Notes under the pieces: generated by a model
Told to the model about the DNA's origin: nothing
Databases searched by the model: none
Seen by the model: the letters and a program-made list of their open reading frames with translations, nothing else
In this document: piece by piece, positions 31,702-42,245 of the stretch
Position numbering within the stretch: position 1 is the stretch's first letter
How the letters are laid out: the number at the start of each line of letters is the position of its first letter
Assembly: GCA_026770575.1 (NCBI GenBank)
Contig: MU657169.1
Location: 453,721-517,720 of the forward strand
Direction: 5' to 3'
Length of the DNA: 64,000 bases
From: Pelagophyceae sp. CCMP2097
Lineage: Eukaryota > Sar > Pelagophyceae
Made by a program: the position numbers and the translations under genes

Positions 31702-34252
31702 ATGGACGCGGAGCAGTGGGCCGACGACGAGTCGCCCGCGGCGTCTCCTTGAACGCGCGCGCCTCGCGGACGGTCCGCGTAGGAGCGACTCGGACGCGAC
31801 CGAGGTTGCGGCGTACAGTGAGTAGGGATCCCATAGAGTCACTATGAGAGTGCCTCGTCGCCCGCGCCGCGGCCGACGCCGCGCGCAGGCCCGCGGTTCG
31901 CCGACGCCCGCGCGCCGCGCGCCGATGCCGGTGCGTCGCCGCATCCTCGCGCCGGGAGCGCCGGAAGATGCGGCAACCGCGTCCCCCCACGGCGCCGGTC
32001 CAGGCGCCGCGCCGGACGACGAGTCCTACAAGCCTCTGGACGACGACGAGGAAGAGACGTACCACTTTGAGTGCGTTTGCTTTCGCCGGTTTGCTTTGGA
32101 TCCGGTGTTGCTTGGACGGCGAGACGGCCCAGTGACGTGAAAACGTAGGCGCAAACTGTCAAACGAGCGCCGCAAGCTGTCCAACGAGCGCATGCGCGCC
32201 GCGTCGGAGCGCACCCGCGCGGACGCGCCGCAGTGGGCGCGGCGCATCGCGGCGCAAGAGGCAGAGCACGCCCTCACGGCGCCTTCGGAGACGGACGACG
32301 AGTCGGACGACGGCCGAGGTGCCGCGGGCGCTTTGGAGGTCCGGCGGCGGCGGCTGCAGGACGAGCTGCTGGACGTTTTAAGGCGGTGCATCGACGCAAG
32401 GCTGGAGGTGGATGACGCGCGGATCGGGAACGAACTCTCGGCGCTCCTCGAATTGGCCGCGCTCCCCAACACACGGGGCGGCGACGCGCGCGGCGGCGAC
32501 GCCCGCGGCGGCGACGCGAGCTACGACGGCGTGCGAAGCGACGACGGCGGCGCGAGCTACGACGGCGTGCGAAGCGACGACGGCGGCGCGAGCTACGACG
32601 GCGTGCGGAGCGAGGATGAAGCGCAGGGTTACGATAAGGCGCAGAGTTACGGCGAAGCGAGGAGTTATTATGGCGTGCGGAGCGACGACGAAGCGAGGAG
32701 CGGCGGCGCGAGTCGCGACGGCGGCGCGCGGCGGAGCGACGGCGACGCGACTTGCGACGGCGACGCGAGTTGCGACGGCGACGCGAGTGACGACGGCGCG
32801 AGCGGCGCCAGGTCGGGTGCGTGTGGCCCGAGCGTCGGATTCAGCGAGGTCGACTGCGACTCGCCGCCCGCGTGGCTGCCGGAGCACGTCTGCGGCGACG
32901 AGTGGTCGGACGACGACGACTGCGGCTTTGCCGTGCTGCGTTTGACAGAGGCCGACTTTGCGCGGCGCAACGGCGCCCCGCCAATGTCCGTGACCGTGTC
33001 GAGCAGCGCGCGTGCCTCGTCGAGCCTCGTCGAGGCGCCGTCGGACGGCGGCGGCGCGGCGGCGGCGCGTGTCGCCGCCGCCGTCACCGCTCTCGCGCTG
33101 CCGGAGTACGGCGCGGCGGGGGGTGCATCGCTGGGCTGCTTTGAAATGAGAGTCGTCTTCGAGCAGCTCAAGACGGGCTTCGAAGACCGTCGCGACTACC
33201 GGCCGCGGCAGGGCGATTTCGTCGGCGGCCGCTACCGCGTCGATGACTTTATCGGCGACGCGGCGTTCTCGGCGACGTTTGCCTGCGTCGACCTCGCGGA
33301 CGAGGCGCAAGGCGCCGCGGGGTCGGTCTGTTTGAAGATCATCAAGAACAAGAAGGACTTTTTCGACCAGTCTTTGGACGAGATCAAACTGCTGCGGTAC
33401 CTCTGCGCCGCCGGTGACGTCGACGCGCACCACGTCGTCAAGCTCGTCGACTGCTTTTATTTCAAGGAACATTTAGTCCTCGTCACCGACTTGCTGCTGG
33501 AGAACCTGCACGAGCGCGCGAGGCAGGCGCGCCACGCGGGCGTCGTGTTTTACAATGTGGCCAATTGCTCTCGAATCGCCCGACAATGCCTCATCGCCTT
33601 GAAGTACGTGCACTCGTTGGGCATCACGCACTGCGACGTGAAACCGGAGAACGTCGTCCTTTCCTGCGTTGAACCCGTATCCGTCAAGCTCATCGACTTT
33701 GGGAGCTCGTGTTTTTCTACCGATAAAGCCGCCGCGTACGTCCAGTCGCGGTCGTACCGCGCACCCGAAGTTTTGCTCGGCCTGCCATACGATGCCAAGA
33801 TTGACATTTGGTCGCTGGGCTGCGTTCTGGCGGAAATCTTCGCGGGCTACGTGCTCCTGCAAAACGACTCCGTCGCCTCCATGCTCGCAAGGATGCAGGG
33901 CATCCTCGGGCCCGTGCCGCGATGCATGCGCGGCGCGGACGCCGAGCAGGCGACGATGTACTTTAACCGCGCCGGAGACGTCTTCGCCCGCGCCGACGCT
34001 GACTCTGACGGGGAAGCGCGCCGGCGGCGCGGCGACGACGACAGCGACGACGAGGCTTCGCCGTCGTCGCGCTTCGATTCTCGCCTCGTCGTCCTCGTGC
34101 CGAAGCGCACGACGCTCGCCGCGCGGCTCCATCTCCCACAAGACGAACCTTTTGTGCACCTGATACAGCACCTCCTCGCAATCGACCCTTCAAAACGGCC
34201 AGACGCAGACCGAGCCCTCCAACATGCCTTCTTCCACGAGGCGCCCCAATAA
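31702..34252 (+). CDS. DYRK-like protein kinase
   Basis: Exons 31702-31742, 31783-31804, 31889-32070 and 32149-34252 join in phase to give about 782 residues. Exon 2 is a 22-nt micro-exon encoding part of SDSDATE. A coiled-coil/acidic N-terminal half includes repeats of SYDGVRSDDGGA and GDA units (about 32470-32800). The kinase domain begins about residue 430: CLKIIKNKKDFFDQSLDE has the catalytic Lys, THCDVKPENVVL the HxD loop, LIDFGSSCF the DFG, and AAYVQSRSYRAPEVLLGLPY the DYRK/HIPK-type activation loop. The glycine loop (IGDAAFSATFACVD) lacks the usual GxGxxG. The C-lobe ends LLAIDPSKRPDADRALQHAF. DYRKs autophosphorylate the second Tyr of YxY; here that position is Gln (YVQ), so regulation may differ. 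Confidence 0.85.
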
Positions 34253-34647
34253 TCGAAGCGCGCGGACGAGCGGGCCCCAAAGCGGGCGCGGGAGACCCTC
34301 GGCGCGCCCTCCGACCAGGGCGGCAGGGTGCCCACGACTCTTGGAGCTGCGCGAAGCACCACTTGAACCACCCTCCACGGTGCACCCACGCACGTGACCC
34401 CACGACATACATAGGTATTAGCCTACTAGTACTAGTACTACTTCTTCTTCTATTATGCACTCCAATGAGGCTGCTAAAAAGCCAACAGGCGGGTCCGCCG
34501 CTACTACTACTAGGAATCCTACTAGTAGTAGTAGTAGTAGTACTACGCCCCCTTTCGTCGCTAAAAAGGATAGGTTCAGCGACATACTATCGGCGGGCTC
34601 GATCGCGCTGCGCTCGTCGCTTCAAGCCTGCCAGTGGGGTTGGAAAG
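34253..34647. repeat. CTA/TAG-rich repeat with dispersed 50-bp motif upstream of WD40 gene
   Basis: 34420-34442 and 34505-34546 are runs of (cta/tag) trinucleotides that are partly reverse-complementary. Between them (34438-34500) lies the motif cttcttctattatgcactcc...gaggctgctaaaaagcca. A close copy sits in the loop of the inverted repeat near 29311-29365, an inverted copy at about 29590-29634 and a diverged inverted copy at 54003-54036. No gene is seen. Confidence 0.65.
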
Positions 34648-35745
34648 ATGGACGGCGCGGCCTCGCGTCGAGGCGGGCAGTCGCACCGAGCCGTCGGACC
34701 CTCTGGTGCCGCGCCGGCCCTTTGGGTGTTTCAGCAGAGCGATCTGCTCACGCAGATCCTCCGGCTGGCGGCATCAACCAACGGCCTCCTCGTGTCAAAA
34801 CGAGTCGCTCGCGATGCGCGGGCCGTGGCGCTGGCCGTGCGCAAGCTCGTCTGGCAGGACCGGATTTTGAAGGGCATCGCAATCCTTGAGGGGCATACCG
34901 ACTACGTCCAGAGCTGCGCGTTCTCGCCCGACGGCAAGCGCATCGTGACGGCGAGCGCCGATGGGACGGCGCGGGTCTGGGACGCCGAGACGGGCGCGCT
35001 ACTCCTGACGCTCGTGGGGCACACCGACGAAGTCTACTGCTGCGCGTTCTCGCCCGACGGCAAGTGCATCGTGACGGCGAGCGTCGACGGCACGGCGCGC
35101 ATCTGGGACGCCGAGACGGCCGCGCTGCTGACTACGCTCGAGGGGCACACCAGCTTCGTCAACAGCTGCGCGTTCTCGCCCGACGGCAAGCGCATCGTGA
35201 CGGCGAGCGCCGATGGGACGGCGCGGGTCTGGGTCGTGAAGACGGGCGCGCTGCTGCTGACGCTCGTGGGGCACGACGATGGCGTTAACGGCTGCGCGTT
35301 CTCGCCAGATGGCAAGCGCGTCGCGACGGCGAGCGACGACAAGACGGCGCGGCTGTGGGACGCCGAGACGGGCGCGCTGTAGGCGACGCTCCAGAGTCAC
35401 ACCGACTGGGTCTGGAGCTGCGCGTTCTCGCCCGACGGCAAGCGCATCGTGACGGCGAGCAACGACAGGACGGCGCGAATCTGGGTCGTGAAGACGGGCG
35501 CGCTCCTGCTGACGCTCGTGGGGCACGACGATGACGTTAACGGCTGCGCACTCTCGCCCGATGGCAGGCGCCTCGTGACGGCGAGCGACAAAAAGACGGC
35601 GCGGTTCTGGGACGCCGAGACGGGCGCGCTCCAGAAGATGCTCGAGGGGCACACTGAAGAAGTCAGGAGCTGCGCGTTCTCGCCCGACGGCTCGCGCATC
35701 GTGACGGCGAGCGAGGACATGACGGCGCGGGTCTGGGGCGTCTAA
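34648..35745 (+). pseudogene. WD40-repeat protein interrupted by one in-frame TAG
   Basis: A leader (FQQSDLLTQILRLAASTN and ALAVRKLVWQDR) is followed by seven WD40 repeats of the type CAFSPDGKRIVTASADGTAR then VWDAETGALLLTLVGH. A TAG at 35380-35382, inside repeat 4 after WDAETGAL, interrupts an otherwise open frame that continues ATLQSHTDWVWSCAFSPDG to the stop at 35743. The repeats are highly alike at DNA level, so they expanded recently. Four repeats cannot close a typical propeller, so the short product is probably not functional. Read-through, RNA editing or a base error are alternatives. Two relatives are at 42910 and 63608, each also damaged. Confidence 0.75.
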
Positions 35746-35850
35746 TGCTGCGGACGCTCCTCAGACGCCGGACTCGGTAAGCAGTCCACTCGGTAAGCAG
35801 TCCACAGTTACAATTGTATTCATTTCGGGGGCTCGTACTACTCGTCTCCA

Positions 35851-35983
35851 TTTCATTTCATTTCTGGTGGTCGTGGTCCATCTGCGCGGCCACGCGCTCC
35901 AGGTCCCCGCTCTCCGTTTCATTTCCGGAGCACGCGGTCGCCGTGGTCGAGGTCCATCTGCTGCGCCACGCGCTCCAGATCCA
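35851..35983. repeat. Partial tandem duplication of the aldo/keto reductase 3' end
   Basis: 35918-35983 encodes the last residues of the reductase (LERVAQQMDLDHGDRV). 35851-35915, just beyond its stop, is a diverged copy reading LERVAAQMDHDHQK on the same strand. The copy is outside the gene. Confidence 0.7.
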
Positions 35984-37320
35984 GCACGTGGTCGACAGAG
36001 CGCGCGCCGATGATAGCGAGGATGGGCGCGTGCGTTTTGAGGAGCGCGCCGAGGACGACGTCGTGCGGACTGACGCCGTGCTTGGCGGCGGCTTTGGCCG
36101 CGGCGGGGAAGTCCTCCGCGAGGTGCCGCTTGCCCTGCCGCGACCCGAGGCCGCCAAAGACCTTGGTCGCGACAAACGCGACGCCGTGCTCCCGGCAGCT
36201 CGCGAGAACGCCTTCCTTGTTCTTCTTGCCGACGCGGCCAACCGTCTTGCGCGGCTGCGCCGCATGGAGGTCGTACGGCCCGAGCTCGTTCTGCACTGCA
36301 GCGAAGAGCGGCCCGAGCTCGCGCGCCGCCGCCTCGATCTAAGCGCAGCACGAGTCGTTAGCGCGAGTCAAGGGCACCCGAGCAAGCCTGCGCCACGCAC
36401 GTGCGCGCACGTCGCGTTGGAGAGGCCGAGGAGCTGGACGACGCCTTTCTCCGCGGAAACACGCATGGCGCGGAGCACGTTTTGGAAGTCTTCGCCAGTG
36501 GCGTCGTAGGCGTCGGTGTTGTGGAGAGACCACATCAACGTAAACCCGTCGCCGACGGCCGCCGCCGACTCTGCAATCGTCGAGGCCACGTCGGCCGGCT
36601 GCAGCACGTAGCCAAAGTCCCACGACGTGCTCGCGGAGCCGTCGCCGCGCCGGCGGCACCCGCCCTTGGTCGAGACCTGCGCCGCAACGCGTCGCACGCA
36701 CGCACGGAGGGGCTCTGAAAGAACCCATGCGTGAGGCGTGAGGGTTTTAATTTATACCACGCGCAGCAGCCTCTCTGAATCCCCCCCCCCCCCCCCACAC
36801 GGCGCCGCCGTCTCCCACGAGCGCGCAAAGGGGGCTCTAAAGGACGCAAGAGGCGGGAGCTTGTCTGCAGGGTGGCGCGGCGCCGCACGACGATTTCTGG
36901 CAGGCCTCGCAGCGCGTCGCCGAGTAGCTTCTCTGCGTAGTGCAAGTCGTCCTGGTCGCGGCAGTAGACGTCCGCGGCGTCGAAGAAGCGGATGCCGTTG
37001 GCGTACGCTTTGCGGAAGATGGCCAGCGAGACGTAACGCGCCGGCCGCTCGGCCGGGTAGCACACGCCGAGCGCCAGCGTGCCAAGGCCGACGCACGGCA
37101 CAAAGACGCCCCCGATCGACACCGTCGGGACGGACCGCGCGCACCGCCGCTTCGCCGGCGGCGCGTCAGCGTCGGCGGCCGCGGCGTCGTCGGCCGCGTC
37201 GTCAGGGGGTGCGTCGTCGGCGGCCGCGGCGTCGGGGGGGTTGTCGTCGTCGGCCGGGCCTTCGACCGTCAAATCGCTTTCGATCTTCGCGCGACCGGCT
37301 TCCTCGGGAGGTTGGAGCAT
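35919..37320 (-). CDS. Aldo/keto reductase
   Basis: Exons 37320-36889, 36676-36401 and 36338-35919 join in phase 0 to give about 375 residues. After an Asp/Ala-rich N-terminal 60 residues comes the TIM-barrel enzyme. VPCVGLGTLALGV is strand 1, GIRFFDAADVYC holds the catalytic Asp and Tyr, the join EIVVSTKGG gives the catalytic Lys, and FTLMWSLHNTD the His. VVQLLGLSNATCAH and FAAVQNELGPYDL match the later strands, and LAIIGARSVDHVLDL is the NADP-phosphate-binding segment. The four catalytic residues are all present, so the enzyme is likely active. It reduces carbonyls with NADPH; substrate unknown. Intron 1 contains a run of 16 C at 36781-36796. Confidence 0.85.
36781..36796. repeat. Poly-C run in an aldo/keto reductase intron
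   Basis: Sixteen consecutive C on the plus strand (G on the coding strand) within intron 36677-36888. Its length is likely to vary between individuals or assemblies. Confidence 0.95.
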
Positions 37321-37621
37321 CGTCGCGCGCGTACGACCGAGCCGCGCAAGAAGCCTTTTCTTTCAAAATCTTCTCAGACGCACCGCACTGACGCACCGAG
37401 GAGAGAGCGCGATCAAGAACCTTCCCGAAAGGTTCGGGGCGAAGTTTCGGGGCTGCTTCGAGGGGCGGAGCTTGGCCGCGCGCGCTTGAAACTCCTTGGC
37501 AGACCCGCTGTGGACCGCTCGCGGCTCGGTCGATACCGCCGCGCGGACCGTATACGGTGCTTTCGCATTCGCAGCCTCGCACCTTGAAGCTCCGGCCCCC
37601 TCTTCGCATTTTTTCGGCGCC

Positions 37622-38319
37622 ATGCGGCGGCGGCTCTTCGGCATCTGCGCTTTGCTCCTGCGCTGTTCTGCGCTGCCGCCGTGCCGGCCTTTGCGGCGCG
37701 ACGGGTCGCAGACGCACGAGGCCGCATCCGCACGCCAGGGCGTGGAAGACGCACTGCACAGGGCATACGCACCCGGCGGCGTCAGAAGGACCTTTGAAGA
37801 CGTGATCGGTGGTGCTGGGATGGTCCTTGAAAGACGAATATGACGGTGGTGACCTGCATCGCAGAGATGGCTCCCCGAAGTCGACTGTCGTGCGTCGATA
37901 GGCGCTCGGGTTCGAGGACGGCGCCAACTCGACGCACGTCTCGCACCCGCCCGAGCCCGTGCGCCGCGGCGCGCAGGTGCAGCGCGACCCCGCGCGAGCC
38001 GCGTCGGCGATGGTCGGACCGTCGCAAGAATGAAACAAGAGCTGCGAGCGGAATCAGAGGGGCGCTGGAGAAAACCCTGCACGCGGTCATGCGCGAAAAA
38101 CGGGTGACTTTGGGGCGAGCGCCGTCGACCGTCGAACCGTCGTCGCCATTTCGTCGCCATTCCATTGCCATCGCCAGGTCGCGTCGATCTTCGGCGTAGG
38201 TCGCGTCGATCTTCGGCGTGCTCCTCGTCATCTGCCTCCTCAAATTCGGCTGGACGTGCGCCGCCGACCAGGCCAAGGTCAAACTCAACGGCGAACCCAT
38301 CTACCGCCGCAGACTTTAA
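37622..38319 (+). CDS. Small signal-peptide and membrane-anchored protein
   Basis: Exons 37622-37801, 37902-38012 and 38200-38319 join in phase 0 to give about 136 residues. The start MRRRLFGICALLLRCSALPP is a signal peptide. A polar middle (ALGFEDGANSTHVSHPPEPV) and one membrane helix (VASIFGVLLVICLLKFGW) near the C-terminus follow, then a short polar tail. No family was recognised. The last exon begins within a 22-nt tandem duplication (38178-38199 and 38200-38221), so two acceptor sites with the same downstream sequence exist; only the second keeps the frame. The gene is divergent from the aldo/keto reductase with 301 nt between starts. Confidence 0.55.
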
Positions 38320-38349
38320 GCATGCAGAAGGGAAGCGTCGGTTAAAAAT

Positions 38350-41346
38350 TTAGGGCGCGGGGCCGTCGTCGTCCGCCTCCGCGAGCTCGACGAGGCTGGA
38401 GAAGCGGAGGCGCGTCGTCGTCGTCGTCGTCGTCGTCGCCGTGGCTCCGTGCGGCGGAGCGTCGTGGCGCGGCGGCGCGTCGTGGCTCGTGGTGAAAAGG
38501 GAACGAGAAGTAGAAGTCACTGGTGAAAGAGCCGTCGCCGTCGCCATGTCCGCCAAATTCATCAGCGGCGCCATCAGCGGCGCCACGACCCGCGGAGCCG
38601 CGGCCAGAGGCACGGCGGTCCTCGGTGGCGCGGCCGCCCTCGGGGGCGCGGCGGCCCTCGGTGGCGCAGCGGCCCTCGGGGGTGCGGCGGCCCTCGGGGG
38701 CGCAGCCGGAGGAGGCAGAGGAGGCGCGGCCGGAGGAGGAGGCGCAATCGTCGTCGCCGACTCGGCCGCCGGAGATTCCTCTTCGGGCGGCGCGTACCGG
38801 ACGGTCGGGCGCCGCCGGGGCCGCGCGTCTTCGTCGAGCCGCGCGTCTTCGAAGCCGTCGACTTCCCTCGTAACCAAAGGCGGCGACGGCGGCGACCGGC
38901 TGCGCCGCAGCAGCCAATTCGGCGCGAGGCTCGGGCCCGGGAAGCGGACCTCTGTAAACGGCGAAGCTCCTCTTAAGCCCACGCCGCCGTCTCGAACCGC
39001 CGCTGCCGCGTCGGGCCGCGCCGCCATGCGGACCGCCGCGGCCGCCGCGTCGAGCCGCGCCAAGGGCATTTCGACCTTTGTGAACGGCGCGCGGCTCGCC
39101 GGCGCGCGGCTCGCCGGCGCGGGCGGCGGCCGGCCGGCCGTCCGAATAGGGCCGGCCGATCGGTTGAGCACCGCCGCCGCAGCCGCCGTAAACGAGTCGC
39201 CGTAGCGCTTGCCCGCGGCCGGCCTAGACAAGCCGTGCCTCGGCGCCGCCGCCCGGCCGTAGCCTGAGGAGGCCGTCGTCCGGCAGGTGTCCGTCCGGCC
39301 GGTGTCCGCGCGGCCGCCGTCGGCCTGCCGCCGGCGCACGGCTGCGAGCCAGCCGTAGAACCACGGCGCGGCGAGCGGCGCGCGGCCCGCGCGGCGCTTC
39401 TGCGCCTCGCGCGCGTTTGAAAGCCAGTCGCGGAGTGCTTTACGGCACCGGTACATCGACGCGCGCCCGGCGAGTGCACGTCTCTGGAACGCGCGCCGCC
39501 GCGACTCGGCCGCGCGCAGGCCGAGCTGCGCCAGGCACCGCCCGAGGTGGTGCGCCGCGCCGCGGTCGTATAAAACTCGGCGGTCGACGGTGGCGCTGCT
39601 GTCGGTCGGGGGAGACAGCGCCGGCGGTCGGAAGTCGCGGCACGGCCTCCTCGCCGTTTGTGGCGGCGGTTTCACGGCGTGGAACCTGCCGCTCCAGCGC
39701 TCGATGGCGCGGCGTTGGAGCGAGGCAGCGTGCTGCAAAGTGGACGCAAGCCTCAGTGCGACGTCCACCTGCCGCGACGCGCGGAGGCGGCGGAGTCTTC
39801 GAAAAACGCGCTTCGCGGTCCTGCGGAAGACGGCTGCGGCGTCATCGGAAGCGTTGGCGCGCGCGTGCGCTCGGAGGCGCGCGAGGCCGCGTCTTGCGGA
39901 AAATCGCCAGACGGCCGCGCCCCTGCGTCGGCTCGCGGCCGCGGCGGCGTGCCAGAACCGCAAAGCGCGGCGCCTTTCAACAATGGAACGCGTCGCCGCG
40001 GACCGCTTCGAGGCGCGGCGCGCTAAAACGCGCGCCGTCGTGAAGCGCGCGAGCGCGAGGAGGGCGCGGCTTTTTTTCGCGTCGTCCGCCGCACGCCCAA
40101 GCGCCGCGTCGACGCGCCGCGCGGATGCGTGCTTCCGCAGCATCGCGAAACACAGGCGAGCCGCGCGCCGCTTTTGGCACGCTTGCGCGATGACGAAGCG
40201 CTGCCTCGACGCCGCATCGGCGCGGGCGTGTTTGCGCAAACGGAGCAGGCCACCCCGCGCGAGCGCCCTCAGACAGTGCCGCTTCGCCAACGCCGCCACA
40301 TGACGCCGCAGCACGCACAGCTTCGCGCGCCGTTTTAGTGCGGTGATTGCGCGCTGGGCAAAGTGCTTGGCGTCCGCCACTTCTGCTTTGCAAATCTGCA
40401 CCGCCCTCGCACCCCGGCGCAGCCGGCCGGCGCGGACGCGGTGGTGGAAGATCGCGCGCAGCGCCGCGCGGAGGAGCACTGTCGCGCAGTGCGCGTCGCC
40501 GAGTCGGCGCGCGTGGGCCCTGCGCGAGCAGCGCCGCCGCAAAACATGTAAAGCTTCGCGCAGCCGTTTCGCGTCGATTTTCTGCGACCCGCTCAACAAG
40601 TGCTTCCGCCGCCGGTAAGCCTGCTGCGTCCGCGCGCGCCAAATTCGCAGCGCTGAAGTGAGTTGGCGCCGGAGGAGCTTGAGATGTTTGCCATCTGCCA
40701 TCTGCTCCACGCACCTCGCAATAATCTGCCGCCTGTGGTTCTCCGCGAGCGCCGAGATGACCAAGCGGCAACCCGCCGCAAAGTGGCAGTCCTGCGCGAT
40801 TGCGAGGTGCTGTCGATTCGCTGCGCTTTTCAAAGCGTGCTGGGAGAGGCGCGCCAGGCACAGTCGGGCCGCGCTGCGCGCCGACGCTGTCGCGAGGTTG
40901 CGCCGGAGCCGCGCCGAGCAGACGTGGTCGCGCAGGCGCGCCAGAGCGCGGCGCTTGCGGTTCGCCAGAGTCCAGGCCGCGACGGATTGCCTCAAAGCCG
41001 CAAACGCGCGCCACCGCTGTAGAGCGCTGCGCCTTGAAAAAATCGAGCGGCCGGCGTCGGCGCGGTCAAAGGCCTGGCGGTGGCGCACGGCTGCGAGCCA
41101 CTTGCTTAAAGCCCGCCGGGCGCGCACGAGGCGCAGCTCGCGCGCCTCGACGACGAGAGCGAACATTGCCTGGAGACCGAGTCTCGCGCGCCTCGGGGCG
41201 ATGACGAGGACCCTGCCACGGTCGCAGCGGTCCGCCGCGCGCCGCGTGCGCCGCGCGGCCTTGCAGCGCTGGGCGAAGACGGCCAGAGCGCGCCGCTGCT
41301 GCAGCGCCGCCACGCGCGCCGTGATCGCACCTACGTCGAGCTCCAT
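38350..41346 (-). CDS. Very long Arg/Ala-rich helical protein, SFI1-like
   Basis: An open frame of about 998 residues runs from MELDVGAITARVAALQQRRA at 41346. Its first two thirds repeat a pattern of Leu/Phe and Trp spaced among Arg and Ala (ALSKWLAAVRHRQAFDRA, RSALQRWRAFAALRQSV, ALRIWRARTQQAYRRRK, KALRDWLSNAREAQKR). That resembles the centrin-binding repeats of SFI1, which lie along centriole and spindle-pole fibres. The last third is low complexity (repeated RAAAPP, then eight Thr) and ends LRFSSLVELAEADDDGPAP. The frame is intact over 3 kb, which supports coding, but high GC makes long ORFs more likely by chance; a 254-codon plus-strand ORF overlaps the tail. An exon at 41694-41404 may belong to it. 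Confidence 0.6.
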   Translation of the reverse strand: MELDVGAITARVAALQQRRALAVFAQRCKAARRTRRAADRCDRGRVLVIAPRRARLGLQAMFALVVEARELRLVRARRALSKWLAAVRHRQAFDRADAGRSIFSRRSALQRWRAFAALRQSVAAWTLANRKRRALARLRDHVCSARLRRNLATASARSAARLCLARLSQHALKSAANRQHLAIAQDCHFAAGCRLVISALAENHRRQIIARCVEQMADGKHLKLLRRQLTSALRIWRARTQQAYRRRKHLLSGSQKIDAKRLREALHVLRRRCSRRAHARRLGDAHCATVLLRAALRAIFHHRVRAGRLRRGARAVQICKAEVADAKHFAQRAITALKRRAKLCVLRRHVAALAKRHCLRALARGGLLRLRKHARADAASRQRFVIAQACQKRRAARLCFAMLRKHASARRVDAALGRAADDAKKSRALLALARFTTARVLARRASKRSAATRSIVERRRALRFWHAAAAASRRRGAAVWRFSARRGLARLRAHARANASDDAAAVFRRTAKRVFRRLRRLRASRQVDVALRLASTLQHAASLQRRAIERWSGRFHAVKPPPQTARRPCRDFRPPALSPPTDSSATVDRRVLYDRGAAHHLGRCLAQLGLRAAESRRRAFQRRALAGRASMYRCRKALRDWLSNAREAQKRRAGRAPLAAPWFYGWLAAVRRRQADGGRADTGRTDTCRTTASSGYGRAAAPRHGLSRPAAGKRYGDSFTAAAAAVLNRSAGPIRTAGRPPPAPASRAPASRAPFTKVEMPLARLDAAAAAVRMAARPDAAAAVRDGGVGLRGASPFTEVRFPGPSLAPNWLLRRSRSPPSPPLVTREVDGFEDARLDEDARPRRRPTVRYAPPEEESPAAESATTIAPPPPAAPPLPPPAAPPRAAAPPRAAAPPRAAAPPRAAAPPRTAVPLAAAPRVVAPLMAPLMNLADMATATALSPVTSTSRSLFTTSHDAPPRHDAPPHGATATTTTTTTTRLRFSSLVELAEADDDGPAP

Positions 41347-41403
41347 CAGTATGCGTCGAGCCCGTCGACCCTGCATCTCCTCCGTGCCCTTGCGCCCATG
41401 GAC

Positions 41404-41694
41404 TCACGCTGGTGGCGGCAGCGCGCCTGCATCCTTCGCAGCGTCCGCCGCAGCGCCGCGAATACCCAACGTCCGCGCGCGCGCCGCTCCAGCGCGTGCG
41501 CGCGCAGCAACGCGAGCGCACACCGCGTCGTCGGCGCCGACCGCCGCGGGCCGGACAGAGCCTACCAGCCGCGTCGGACGTTGGCCGCGCCCCGGCGGCG
41601 CCGCGGGCCGCACGCTGCTGAAGATGGCCTCGAACTCCGACTCTTGCGCCGCGCGCGTGCTCGAGAGCCGCGCCGCCAGCGACGCGGCGATCAT
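41404..41694 (-). CDS. Possible first exon of the SFI1-like gene
   Basis: From the ATG at 41694 the frame reads MIAASLAARLSSTRAAQESE, then FEAIFSSVRPAAPPGRGQ, and reaches a strong donor (CCAGC|gtgagt at about 41410). An acceptor (gagatgcag) lies 40 nt further on, but the phases do not match the downstream frame. Either the real join differs or this is a separate short gene. Confidence is low. Confidence 0.3.
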   Translation of the reverse strand: MIAASLAARLSSTRAAQESEFEAIFSSVRPAAPPGRGQRPTRLVGSVRPAAVGADDAVCARVAARARAGAARARTLGIRGAAADAAKDAGALPPPA

Positions 41695-42245
41695 GCCGCC
41701 GCCGCCGCAAAGGCCGCGCGGCGCGGTCAACGAAAAGAAGTCTCGATGCCAGTTTTGTTTTTGTTTTTTTAAAGCGACGACGTTTATTCGAACAGGGAGA
41801 CGCCCACGTTCGGCGCCCGTCTCCGCGGTGCTCACAACTCTCGTGCCGTTCAGCCGGCGCGCTCGCTCAGGGTCTTGGGACGAAATTTTTGGAGCCTCGC
41901 AAGGTCCAAGCAGAGGGGCACCCGAACACAGAGGTGCGCGCTCGCTCTCGGCAGGTTCGAATACGGGGCACCGAGGCGCGAACAGCTACATGTGATCGCA
42001 AACAACTAGAGAACTATAGTTCGCGGGTCCCCCGATAGCTCGATTGCGGTCGACGCAGCGACGATCACTCGGGGGCGGCGCTCCTCCTGAGGTCTGGGCT
42101 CGGAGCGTTCGAAGAGCGTCGCAACGGCGGATTCTCTGCCCTCGGCCCGAGGGGCCTCGGAGCCCCGGGTCCGCTCGGAGGGCATGCCCTACGCCACCAG
42201 GGCCTCACGGCGCGGTCGCGGGCCGGCGCTGCCACGCTCGCGCTC

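Noticed and set aside
37363..38160. 265-codon minus-strand ORF over the small membrane-protein gene
   Set aside because: Composition is Arg/Pro/Ser-rich, and the plus strand gives a signal peptide, in-phase introns and a membrane helix instead.
38441..39205. 254-codon plus-strand ORF (Gly/Ala repeats)
   Set aside because: It is the complement of the low-complexity tail of the SFI1-like frame; either could be a shadow, but the minus frame is four times longer and continuous.
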